Positions 53,089-62,328 of a stretch of DNA of 64,000 nt are shown here, piece by piece. This stretch comes from Closterium sp. Naga37s-1 (taxonomy: Eukaryota; Streptophyta; Zygnematophyceae; Desmidiales; Closteriaceae), in assembly GCA_947471745.1 (NCBI GenBank), contig CANJKZ010000915.1, forward strand, positions 620,001 through 684,000, in the 5' to 3' direction. Each line of letters starts with the position of its first letter. The first letter of the stretch is position 1. The notes below the pieces were generated by a model that made no database searches, was not told the origin of the DNA, and saw only the letters and a list, made by a program, of their open reading frames with translations. The translations under genes were made by a program, and so were the position numbers.

Positions 53089-56000
53089 ATGTATTCTGTG
53101 ACTATTAGTGATGAGGGTGACTGTTACCGGTGTTTTCCGCCTGACCCGGGCATTGAGACTGCTGCTCTAGGTGCTGGTGAGGCTGCTGCTCTAGGTGCTA
53201 GTGAGTCTGCTGCCCCAGGTGCTGGTGAGTCTGCGCTCTCAGGTACCGCGTCGGCCCCGGCCACCCACACTTTCACCCTTGAATCGGGTGCTTCCCGCTC
53301 CTTCTTTCGAGACCGCACCACGCTTACGCCGCTTAGTCGGCCAGTGGCAGTCTCCCTGGCAGACCCCTATGGGGGTCCTGTCCTTGCCCACTTCTCCACT
53401 GTCTTACCGTGTCCGGCGGCCCCTTCTGGCACCCTGTCGGGTCTTTACCTCCCCTCGTTCTCTACGAACTTGGTGAGTGGTGCTGATCTGCACGATGGAG
53501 GGGTTCACCAGTTCACTCCTGCGAATCAGCGAGTGACCCACTGTACCTGTGCTCGGACGGGCCGTCACTTGGCCACGTTTACCCGTCAACCGGGGTCGAG
53601 CCTGTACACACTGACTACTGAGTCTCCTCCGGTCGCTGAGTCTGCTCAGGTAGCCGCGTCGGGTCAGGTGTTTGCTGCGGCGTCCAGGTCTGGTCCTGAG
53701 TCTGCCCCCTGCTCGTGTCGTCTCCTGTCTCACCAGACTCTCCTCTGGCACCACCGCCTTGGTCACCCCTCCCTGCCTCGTCTTCGAGGCATGGCCTCCC
53801 GTGTCCTTGTCTCTGGTCTCCCCCGGTCCCTCCCTCCTCTTCCTCCAGGGCCTGCCCCCACCTGCGTTCCCTGCGTCGAGGGGCGGCAGCGCGCTGCTCC
53901 TCACTCCTCCGAGTTTCCTCCGACAGAGGCTCCACTGCAGACGCTTCACATGGACGTGTGGGGCCCAGCCCGCGTCCGTGGACAGGGTCACGAGCGTTAC
54001 TTTCTGCTGGTGGTTGACGACTACTCGCGTTACACCGCAGTCTTCCCCTTGCGCAGCAAGGGTGAGGTCACTGAGGTGTTGATCGCCTGGATCCGCGCAG
54101 CTCGTCTCCAGCTCAGAGAGAGTTTCGGCTCGGACTTTCCTGTTCTGCGTCTGCACTCTGACAGAGGCGGAGAGTTCTCCTCTGACCTTCTGCGAGCCTT
54201 CTGTCGCGCACAGGGCATCCGCCAGACCTTCACGCTTCCGGACTCTCCGCAGCAAAATGGGATTGCTGAGCACCGCATTGGCATGGTCATGGACGTCGCT
54301 CGTACGTCCATGGTCCATGCGGCTGCCCCCCATTTTCTGTGGCCGTTTGCGGTTCGGTACGCGGCGCATCAGATCAACCTTCAGCCCCGGGTCTCCATGC
54401 CGGAGACCTCCCCTGCTTTGCTGTGGACAGGGAAGGTTGGCGATGCGTCTGCGTTCCGTGTCTGGGGATCTCGGGCGTTTGTCCGCGACTTGTCTGCGGA
54501 CAAGCTGTCCCCTCGTGCTGTTCCCTGCGTCTTCCTTGGCTTCCCCCCTGACGCGCCGGGCTGGCAGTTCTACCACCCCACCTCGCGCCGTGTTCTGTCC
54601 TCTCAGGACGTCACGTTTGACGAGTCGGTTCCCTACTACCGTCTCTTCCCCTACCGCACTGCGTCCCTCCCCCCCCCGCCGCTCTTCCTTACGCCAGGTC
54701 CCCCTCCGGTAGACCCCCTCCCCCCTCAGGGTCCTGCCCCCTCAGGTGTGTCTCAGGTAGACGCAGTTGACCCTGTCGAGGTAGCTGTTAACTCTGGTGC
54801 TACTAGGGGTGCTGAGCCTGCGGGTGCTGGGTCTGGCGGTGCTGACTCTGGGGGTGCTGAGCCTGGGGGTGCTGAGTCTGGGGGTGCTGAGCCTGGGGGT
54901 GCTGACTCTGGGGGTGCTGCGCCTGGGGGTGCTGAGCCTGGGGGTGCTACGCTTGGGGGTGCTGCGTCTGGGGGTGCGGAGTCTGAGGGTACTGGACCTA
55001 CTCGTGTGGCGTCTGGCGGTGCTGGGCCTGGAGGTTCTTCGGGTACTTCGTCCCGGCGGGAGCTACTCTCTCCACAGGAGCTGCGTGAGTGGTTTGCCCG
55101 GCGCTGGAGGCGAGCTGCTGGAGCTGGAGGTGCTGCGGGTGCTGGAGGTTCTGCTGCTGCTGAGGGTGCTGGTACCGCGGGTCCCGGAGGTGCTCGTACT
55201 GGGAGTACTGGAGCTGCTGGTCCTGCGGGTGCTTCTCGTCCTGGAGCTGGTGGTGCTGCGGGCGTCGGTGCTACCGAGGGTGCTAGAGCTGGACCCGCTG
55301 CGTCTTCTGGTGGTCCGGCTGGAGCTGGAGCTGCTGAGGGTGTTGGCGCTGAGGCTGCCTCTCGTGCTGGTGCCTCTGAGGGTACTGGAGTTGGCGCTGC
55401 TGGAGCTGGGGGTGCTGCTGGCGCTGGTGCTGTCGTTCGGGGTGCTGGTGCTGTCCCTTCTGGTGCTGGTGGTGCTGCGCGGCCGCGGCCGTACTTCGTT
55501 CCGCTCCTTGAGCAGGTTCTTGGTCTTCCGCCCTCTGCTAGTCCGGCTCCTCCCTTAGAGTGTCCACCGCCTGTCCAGTCCGAGTCACAGTTACAGCCTA
55601 CCTCTCCTCTGCCTGCTCCTTCTCCCTACACTGGTCCTACTGGAGGTCTTACTGAGCGTCGTGAGCCTGCGTCTCGTCCTGCGTCGCCTGTTCGTGCTGA
55701 GCGCACTAGTAGTCGTGGTTCGCGTCAGCGTCCTCCCCCTGTCCCCGGCACGCACCGGATGTCTCTGCGTCCCTCCACTGCTCCGCTGCGTGCCCCTTTG
55801 CCTTCTCCTCCTGAGTCCTCTCTTCCTGTCCTTGCCGACCTAGAGTCGGACTCCCTTCGTGCTGCCAGTCCTACTGTCACGCGTCTCCTTGCTACTGTTG
55901 TCACTGACCCTTCCTTTGAGTCCGCTGCTGCGTCTGCCTTAGTTTCTGAGCTTGTCGACTTCGCTGCTCGCTGTCGCCTAGACTACGCTGCTCGTCTTGT

Positions 56001-57744
56001 CGCTGAGTCTGCGTCTGTCTGTCCTCCGTCCGTCGGGGGTGAGTGTGCTCTTGGCACGGACGTCCGTGAGGACAGGCAGGAGGAGTTCCAGTGCTTTTCT
56101 GCTACTTCACCTCATCTTGTGTCCATGCTGCTTGCCCTTGAGGGAGACCCGGATGCACTAGACATCCCGACTCCGCGCTCCTATGCGGAGGCGATAGAGG
56201 GTCCCTACTCCTCTCAGTGGCAGGCAGCCATGGATGCAGAGATGGCTTCCTGGAAGTCCACAGGCACCTACGTCGACGAGGTTCCCCCTCCTGGGGCGAA
56301 CATCGTCAGTGGCATGTGGATTTTCAGGGTGAAGCGGCCGCCGGGTTCTCCGCCTGTCTTCAAGGCGCGTTACGTGGCTCGTGGCTTCAGTCAGCGGCAG
56401 GGAGTTGACTACTTTCAGACCTTCTCTCCCACCCCGAAGATGACCACTCTTCGGGTACTGCTGCACATAGCTGCTCACCGTGACTACGAGCTTCACTCTC
56501 TTGACTTCAGCACTGCTTTCCTACAGGGCAGACTGCACGAGGAGATCTGGCTGCGCCGCCCACCTGGCTTCACTGGGTCTTTTCCTCCTGGTACCCAGTG
56601 GAGCCTCCGGCGGCCAGTCTACGGTCTCCGCCAGGCACCTCGTGAGTGGCACGACACACTGAGGACTACACTTGCGGCTCGTGGGTTTGCTCCTTCTACT
56701 GCCGACCCGTCGCTGTTTCTGCGCACCGACACTTCTTTGCCGCCGTTCTACATCCTCGTGTACGTCGACGACTTGGTCTTTGCCACAGCTGACACTGCTG
56801 GACTCGCTCACGTGAAGTCCGAGCTGCAGAAGAGACACACGTGCACAGACCTGGATGAACTGCGCAGCTGCCTTGGCTTGCAGATCACCCGGGACAGAGC
56901 ACAGCGCACCATTACCCTGACTCAGTCACACATGGTGCAGCAGGTCCTTCAGCGCTTCGGCTTCACGTACTCCTCGCCTCAGGCCACTCCTCTGTCTACT
57001 CGCCACTCGCTCTCAGCTCTGCCTTCGGATGAGTCCGTAGAGTCGAGTGGCCCGTACCCAGAGCTTGTTGGCTGCCTCATGTACCTGATGACCTGCACTC
57101 GACCTGACCTTGCATACCCTCTTAGCATTCTGGCACGCTATGTTGCTCTTGGGAGACACAGACCAGAGCACATGGCTGCAGCGAAGAGGGTGTTGCGCTA
57201 CTTGTGCAGTACGTCGGGCATGGGGCTTGTGCTTGGAGGGTGGAGCCCAGTGGTCCTCACTGGTCACGCAGACGCTTCTTGGGCTGACGACCAGGCTACG
57301 CAGCGGTCGTCACAGGGTTACACCTTCAGCCTTGGTTCCGGCTCTGTTTCGTGGCGGTCTACCCGCTCGTCTTCTGCTCTCGGCTCCAGTTGTGAGGCTG
57401 AGATCTACGCGGGGGCCATGGCTGCACAGGAGTTACGCTGGCTCACCTACCTGCTGACTGACCTTGGAGAGCAGCCTCGTTCGCCTCCAGTTCTGTACGT
57501 AGACAACAAGGCCATGCTGGCCTTGTGTCGGGAGCACAGACTGGAGCACAGAACGAAGCACATTGCTCTTCGCTACTTCCTTGCTCGTGAGCTGCAGCAG
57601 CGTGGTCAGCTGCGACTTGCTTACGTGGCCTCTCAGGCCAACACTGCTGATATCTTCACCAAGGCACTCGCGCCTTGTGATCATCAGCGCTTCTGTACTC
57701 TGTTAGGTCTTGTACCTACTTTGCCTCACTTGCTCACTTCTTGA
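53089..57744 (+). CDS. pol: Copia element B Pol
   Basis: 1551 codons from the first ATG; the frame is open from the UGA at 52984. Protease region at residue 65 reads FTLESGAS, with Glu where the catalytic Asp is expected (element A has Asp). GAG-pre-integrase HHRLGHPS follows, then integrase with Asp289 (HMDVWGP), Asp358 (HSDRGGEF) and Glu394 (QNGIAE), a DD35E spacing. Residues about 560-860 are Gly/Ala-rich low complexity. Reverse transcriptase has YVDD at 1225-1228; RNase H has HADASW (Asp1395), SSCEAEIY and YVDNKAML. Integrase and reverse transcriptase look complete. The Glu65 change probably blocks self-processing. Confidence 0.93.
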   Translation: MYSVTISDEGDCYRCFPPDPGIETAALGAGEAAALGASESAAPGAGESALSGTASAPATHTFTLESGASRSFFRDRTTLTPLSRPVAVSLADPYGGPVLAHFSTVLPCPAAPSGTLSGLYLPSFSTNLVSGADLHDGGVHQFTPANQRVTHCTCARTGRHLATFTRQPGSSLYTLTTESPPVAESAQVAASGQVFAAASRSGPESAPCSCRLLSHQTLLWHHRLGHPSLPRLRGMASRVLVSGLPRSLPPLPPGPAPTCVPCVEGRQRAAPHSSEFPPTEAPLQTLHMDVWGPARVRGQGHERYFLLVVDDYSRYTAVFPLRSKGEVTEVLIAWIRAARLQLRESFGSDFPVLRLHSDRGGEFSSDLLRAFCRAQGIRQTFTLPDSPQQNGIAEHRIGMVMDVARTSMVHAAAPHFLWPFAVRYAAHQINLQPRVSMPETSPALLWTGKVGDASAFRVWGSRAFVRDLSADKLSPRAVPCVFLGFPPDAPGWQFYHPTSRRVLSSQDVTFDESVPYYRLFPYRTASLPPPPLFLTPGPPPVDPLPPQGPAPSGVSQVDAVDPVEVAVNSGATRGAEPAGAGSGGADSGGAEPGGAESGGAEPGGADSGGAAPGGAEPGGATLGGAASGGAESEGTGPTRVASGGAGPGGSSGTSSRRELLSPQELREWFARRWRRAAGAGGAAGAGGSAAAEGAGTAGPGGARTGSTGAAGPAGASRPGAGGAAGVGATEGARAGPAASSGGPAGAGAAEGVGAEAASRAGASEGTGVGAAGAGGAAGAGAVVRGAGAVPSGAGGAARPRPYFVPLLEQVLGLPPSASPAPPLECPPPVQSESQLQPTSPLPAPSPYTGPTGGLTERREPASRPASPVRAERTSSRGSRQRPPPVPGTHRMSLRPSTAPLRAPLPSPPESSLPVLADLESDSLRAASPTVTRLLATVVTDPSFESAAASALVSELVDFAARCRLDYAARLVAESASVCPPSVGGECALGTDVREDRQEEFQCFSATSPHLVSMLLALEGDPDALDIPTPRSYAEAIEGPYSSQWQAAMDAEMASWKSTGTYVDEVPPPGANIVSGMWIFRVKRPPGSPPVFKARYVARGFSQRQGVDYFQTFSPTPKMTTLRVLLHIAAHRDYELHSLDFSTAFLQGRLHEEIWLRRPPGFTGSFPPGTQWSLRRPVYGLRQAPREWHDTLRTTLAARGFAPSTADPSLFLRTDTSLPPFYILVYVDDLVFATADTAGLAHVKSELQKRHTCTDLDELRSCLGLQITRDRAQRTITLTQSHMVQQVLQRFGFTYSSPQATPLSTRHSLSALPSDESVESSGPYPELVGCLMYLMTCTRPDLAYPLSILARYVALGRHRPEHMAAAKRVLRYLCSTSGMGLVLGGWSPVVLTGHADASWADDQATQRSSQGYTFSLGSGSVSWRSTRSSSALGSSCEAEIYAGAMAAQELRWLTYLLTDLGEQPRSPPVLYVDNKAMLALCREHRLEHRTKHIALRYFLARELQQRGQLRLAYVASQANTADIFTKALAPCDHQRFCTLLGLVPTLPHLLTS

Positions 57745-57944
57745 CCTTGCTTGTACTGTGACCTATATATACTTGCACTTGCATGTTTAGCTTTATATAT
57801 ATATGCTTGCATGTGAACTGGCCTTGTGGCCCTTGAACTTGCGCTCAGAATGTGTGGTGACATTGGGATCCACCCTGAGCTTGTTGTGCTTTGCTTGACT
57901 GGTCTTGTGACCCCTTGTTCTCCCCCACTTTGCCTATGGGGGTG

Positions 57945-58072
57945 TGTCGAACTTATATGCTATAGTCTTTCTAGGCTGTAGTGGGGTAGACAGTATGGGG
58001 TACAGCTTTCTAGGGTTTCATATTTGTACCCAGCTCATTTCCTAGTTCACCATTCTCGTTCTAACTTTCACA
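57945..58072 (+). repeat. 3' LTR of copia element B
   Basis: Identical to the 5' copy; preceded by CCTATGGGGGTG. Confidence 0.95.
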
Positions 58073-58202
58073 ACTAGGCTGTGGACTCATAAACCCTCGG
58101 CAGCACCAGTAGGCCTATATGCACACCTTCCCACCACCACCCCTTCCTGTACCTGCAGAGGCAGGCAGAGGAAGATGGGCAATTGACATGATGGCAATAT
58201 TA

Positions 58203-58364
58203 GGACATGTTCCTTCGGCCCCTTATCAGGCCAACCTCTTACTATCAGGCTCGCGTCACAACACACTGAAATTTCCATAAACCCAAAAACCTTCGCAATT
58301 TTACTAGGCAAAAATGCGAAGCTGATACGAGGTGTCCCTGATAAGGGGCCGTAGGATCATGCCC
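58203..58364. mobile_element. MITE, 162 bp, PIF/Harbinger-like
   Basis: Inverted arms of 28 bp (58203-58230 and 58337-58364) share CGGCCCCTTATCAGG and differ at only a few places. TTA flanks both sides (58200-58202 and 58365-58367), the 3-bp duplication of PIF/Harbinger elements. The short interior is non-coding. Confidence 0.75.
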
Positions 58365-58421
58365 TTAGTGGCTCTTGGTCACTGATGATATTGCTCTGCA
58401 ATGTTAGTTCTGAGTTGTGAT

Positions 58422-61400
58422 CAGGGGTCTCATTATCAGACCAATTTGGTCTGATGGTCTGAGTTTAAGACTTGATTTTTTGTATTCATCTGCTTCCTAA
58501 GAATCTGTGTTTGTTCTCATCTGATCAGTAAGATAAGCGTTTTAGGTTCGTATGATTTTTCCAGACGTGTAGAATTCTTAATCTCAATATACAGATATCG
58601 AGTTCGGTTTCGTCTGAAACCGACATCTTGACCCACTAGGTCATATGCCCAGTGGACCAGAGAATAGGACTACATGTACTGCCATTTGCTGCTTTGTAAC
58701 AGCACGCGCATTCAATACGCGTGTCTCATAGCAGCCTCGCTGTCATGTAACTGCGGCATATGCTGCCAGGAGTTTGTCGTGTGGCTGGCTGTCAGCGCCG
58801 ACGCCAGCCACAGCCACGGCAACGCGTTGTCCCGTTGTGCCACTGCCAGCGCATTTGCATTTCCTAGACGTCACGCAACATTGCACTGTGGTCGTAGTGC
58901 CCCCCGCTCCCAACACGCAGCGCCTTTTGGTTCTGAATGCAGTGCACGGTGATGCGGTTTCATGCAGCTGGGTGAGGCTTGAAAACAAGCCTGTTTCTCC
59001 TGCTTGTCCTCAACTCTCACTCAGCCGAGCATGGACCGTATCCCTCCCAGCGTCTGTTTTCCCAGCGTTTAGACTATGGCCGTCCCCGCCGGCGGACCAT
59101 GCGATGCGGAGCCCGTGCTTACGGCGTTAGACTTCCTAACGCGGGGCAAGCAGATCGCTTCTGTTGCCCCACCGATTGCGTCGACCTCTGCTGCGGTCGC
59201 TTTGCCCGAAGGCGATGCTCCAATCTCGGTAAATGGCGATCATTCCGTGCCATCAACCGCTACCCCTACTACGCTAGTAACTTCTCGGATGCCAGACAAC
59301 GGTGCAAATAAGAGCATCCCTGCAGTATCTGTCGCTACTACCTCTCTCAGTGCTAACCATGTCTTGCCCGACAGATCATTAAAGAAGCGGTATAAGCAGC
59401 GGGTTCTCACCGTTTTACGTCCGGGCGGTCCGACTCAGCCAGCACCGTCAGTTCTTCTGCCTCCCGCAGAGCCTGAACCCGCGAATGAAGACTTCGAAGA
59501 TCCGAAAGGCAAGCAGCTGTCGGTTGAGGAGCTTCAGTTGAAGTGCAAGCAGCAGTGGCAGCGGTATTTTCCTTGGCTTCTCATCTCCGAAAACAAGGCC
59601 GGCCGCCCCTGCATGCGCTGCAGCGTCTGCATGGTCTTCGGGGACCCCAACTACAAATACGGGCGCAACGGCGATGGTGGCATCAACATTCAGAAGCAGA
59701 CGATGCGCAAGCATCACCACAGTCTGAAACATGAGGCCGCGGTCTTGAGGAAGGAGGAGCGCGACGGCGTGAAGAAAGTGCAGAAGTCCATTGCTGACTT
59801 CCACCGGGGGGACGATGATGTCAAGCGTCTTGCTCGCTTAATGGCTATCATGTTATTCATTTGCAAGTCTGACGCTCCCATTGTGCTATTCGTGGCTTTG
59901 GTTCAGTTCATGGCAGAGCAGGGGACTCCGGATCTGCCCCTGAAGGAGAACGGGACGTATTATAGCGAGTAAGTGTCCCGTTCAAAACTTCTGCTTTGTG
60001 TTCCGTGGGTTTACAATACTAACGAGTTTTAACCCCGCGTGTCTCAGGTACGGCTTCGCACAACTGGTCGAGACCATGGTGTGCTACCTGAAGTCCCGCC
60101 AGCTGAAACACATCCGCGATAGTCCGTACCTTGGCATCCAGTTGGACGAGAGCACCGACCGACGGCGGGGGAAACACATGATCGTCTATTTGACGTTCAT
60201 GCGTGACAACGCTCCCGTCACTGAGTTCTTCGCCTTGCTCACTGTGGATCAGTGTGACGCCGCGTCACTCACTACAGTTCTCTTGACTCATCTGGAGAGT
60301 ACCGGCATCGACCTGATGCGCCTCACCGGTATGAGCACTGATGGTGCTTCTGTCATGCTTGGACAGCACAACGGAGTCACAGCGCGCCTCAAAGTCAAGG
60401 TTCCTCATCTTGTGTCGTCCCACTGCATCGCGCACAGGTAAGTTTGTTGCTTCGTGTTTTCCATACTTCTTTAAAAAAATACCCGTGCTAATGTTACGTT
60501 CCGTTGTCTTGCAGGGAGGCCTTGGCGGCTAAGGATGCTGCCACCGCGCATCCGGACTTCAACATCGTGGACAAGGTGGTCCGTGCCGTAACAGAGAACC
60601 TTGGTCGCTCTTCTGTTAATCACGCCCGCTTTCAAGAGCTTCAGGAGGTCATTTGCGAGACCCACCTCGAAGTCCAAGGCATCAAGGACGTCCGATGGTT
60701 GTCTCGTGGTGACGCCATCCAGCGCCTGGTGAAGGTGTTTCCTGCAGCAGTGATGGTCTTGCACGAGACAAACAAGAAGATGTATCAAGTCGTAACGAGC
60801 TACAAATTCCATTTCCTGCTGTTCTTCCTTGCTGATGTCCTGAAGGAGCTCAACCTTCTCAGCTTGAAGTTTCAGCGGCGCCAGGTGAGCAGGTCTCTCG
60901 ACTTACTGTTTGTTGTTTTACTATACTTTTAATAACATCCTGCTGTTGCAACCCCGTTTACAGGTCGACGCAGCCCATGTGCTGCCGATGGTGCACAACA
61001 CCACCTTACTGCTGCGCACACGTTACCTCGACTGCGACGACGCGAATTTTGGCCAGGGTGGAGACGCGTTGGGCCCGTTCCTCGACAAGCACGCATCAGG
61101 GGAGTTCCGTGAGGTCCTCGTTGCTGGCACAGCTTCCGACGGCACATCGTTCAGCCATCGATACCGACTGCACGAGGAGAAAATCAAGGGGCAGAAAAGT
61201 GGTGTGGACCACCAAGCGTGTTTGGGGCTGGCGCGCGAGTTCATCACGACCTTGGTTGGTCGGCTCGACTACCGCCTCAAGGATCTTTCACACCTCGACG
61301 GGGCGAAGCTGTTCAAGCAGGGATCGTATCCCAAGAACCAGGAAAAGCGTGAGCGAAGGCTAGGCCAATGGCTCCAGTCTCTGCGCAACATGTTCAAGAA

Positions 61401-62328
61401 GAAGCCAGAAGACCCTGATACTCTACCAGGTGCGTCAAATGCCGGGAATGTGCTGCTATAGTCTTCAGAATTCTCTTTCAGCTGCATGTTTCAACCCTTT
61501 ATGATCTCCTGTCTCACTGTCCCCATGCGCACCCCAACCGCAGGCATCAACTGGGCGAGAGCGCAGAGGGAGATCATCACCTTTTCCACAATCATGGCCT
61601 CACACCAGGAGGATGTTGGGTTTGTGGATGGCCTGAAGCTCATGCTGTCCTCCCCCGACTGGGCGACATGCTACCGCTCAGTACCGTCGAGTGTGAGCGC
61701 GGCTTTTCACGGCAGAACATCATCAAAAGCTGGCTTCGCGGGAACCTGTGCGACGCGAAGCTAGGAGAGCTGATGGCCGTCTCGCTCCTTAACTACGACA
61801 TGGAGTGGCCCGAGTTACTGAGGAGGTGGAATGCTTCCAAGAAGCGCAGGCCTGCGAATGATGTGCTGATGGCGTCCGGGGAGAGACCGAGCAAGCGTAC
61901 GAAGAAAAGATCGGCCGCAGCTGCAGCAGCAGCAGCAGCAGAAGCGGCTGCTCGAGAAGCGGCCCTAGCAGCAGAAGCAGCAAGGATGGATGCTGAGTAC
62001 CCGTGGCTTAGTAGGAAAGAAAGGGCCACTGTCCCAGAGTCAGTGGTTAGCGAGGATGATACTGATAGCAATGAAGTGTACGGCTCTAGTGACTCTGACT
62101 AAGTCCTTTGCTACTGCAGCTAGGTTGTTAGGTACTATGAGTAGACATGCTGGTAGGATTACAGTAGGTTGACTTTTTACAGGTTTTTTTTTTCGTCTTA
62201 TTTATCAGACTAGAAAAACTATTCCAGCTTATAATGCAGACCATGTAAATTTCGTCGTCCGAGCGTAAGACGGGGGAATTTTTTTTCAGGGTACTGTCAG
62301 ACAGCCCCAAAACCTAGCGAGAGCCCTG
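58422..62328 (+). mobile_element. hAT-2 element (ends tentative)
   Basis: Candidate ends CAGGGGTCTCATTA (58422) and, reversed, CAGGGCTCTCGCTA (62328) match at 11 of 14 positions and resemble hAT-1 ends. No matching 8-bp duplication was found (GTTGTGAT left, ATCGGCAA right), so the ends are provisional or the flanks have changed. The transposase gene inside is clearly hAT. Confidence 0.6.
59076..62102 (+). pseudogene. hAT-2 transposase, 5 exons, frameshift in the last exon
   Basis: Exons 59076-59968, 60048-60437, 60515-60884, 60964-61429 and 61544-62102 match the hAT-1 gene in intron position and phase; exons 2 and 3 are 390 and 370 bp in both. A BED-like zinc finger (CMRCSVC ... KHHHSLKH) precedes the catalytic core with YLGIQLDESTD (Asp331) and MSTDGASVMLG. 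In the last exon the frame carrying SSPDW shifts near 61660-61668 into the frame carrying LPLSTVECERGFSRQNII. Compared with hAT-1 about 40 bp are missing here, so the dimerisation domain is out of frame. The tail is Ala-rich and acidic. Confidence 0.85.

Larger units (their letters stand above)
50703..58072 (+). mobile_element. Copia element B, complete, 7370 bp
   Basis: Bounded by identical 128-bp LTRs (50703-50830 and 57945-58072) and flanked by the 5-bp duplication ACTAG (50698-50702 and 58073-58077). Same organisation as element A. One continuous gag-pol frame from 51772 to 57744 is interrupted only by a UGA at 52984-52986. Confidence 0.96.
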
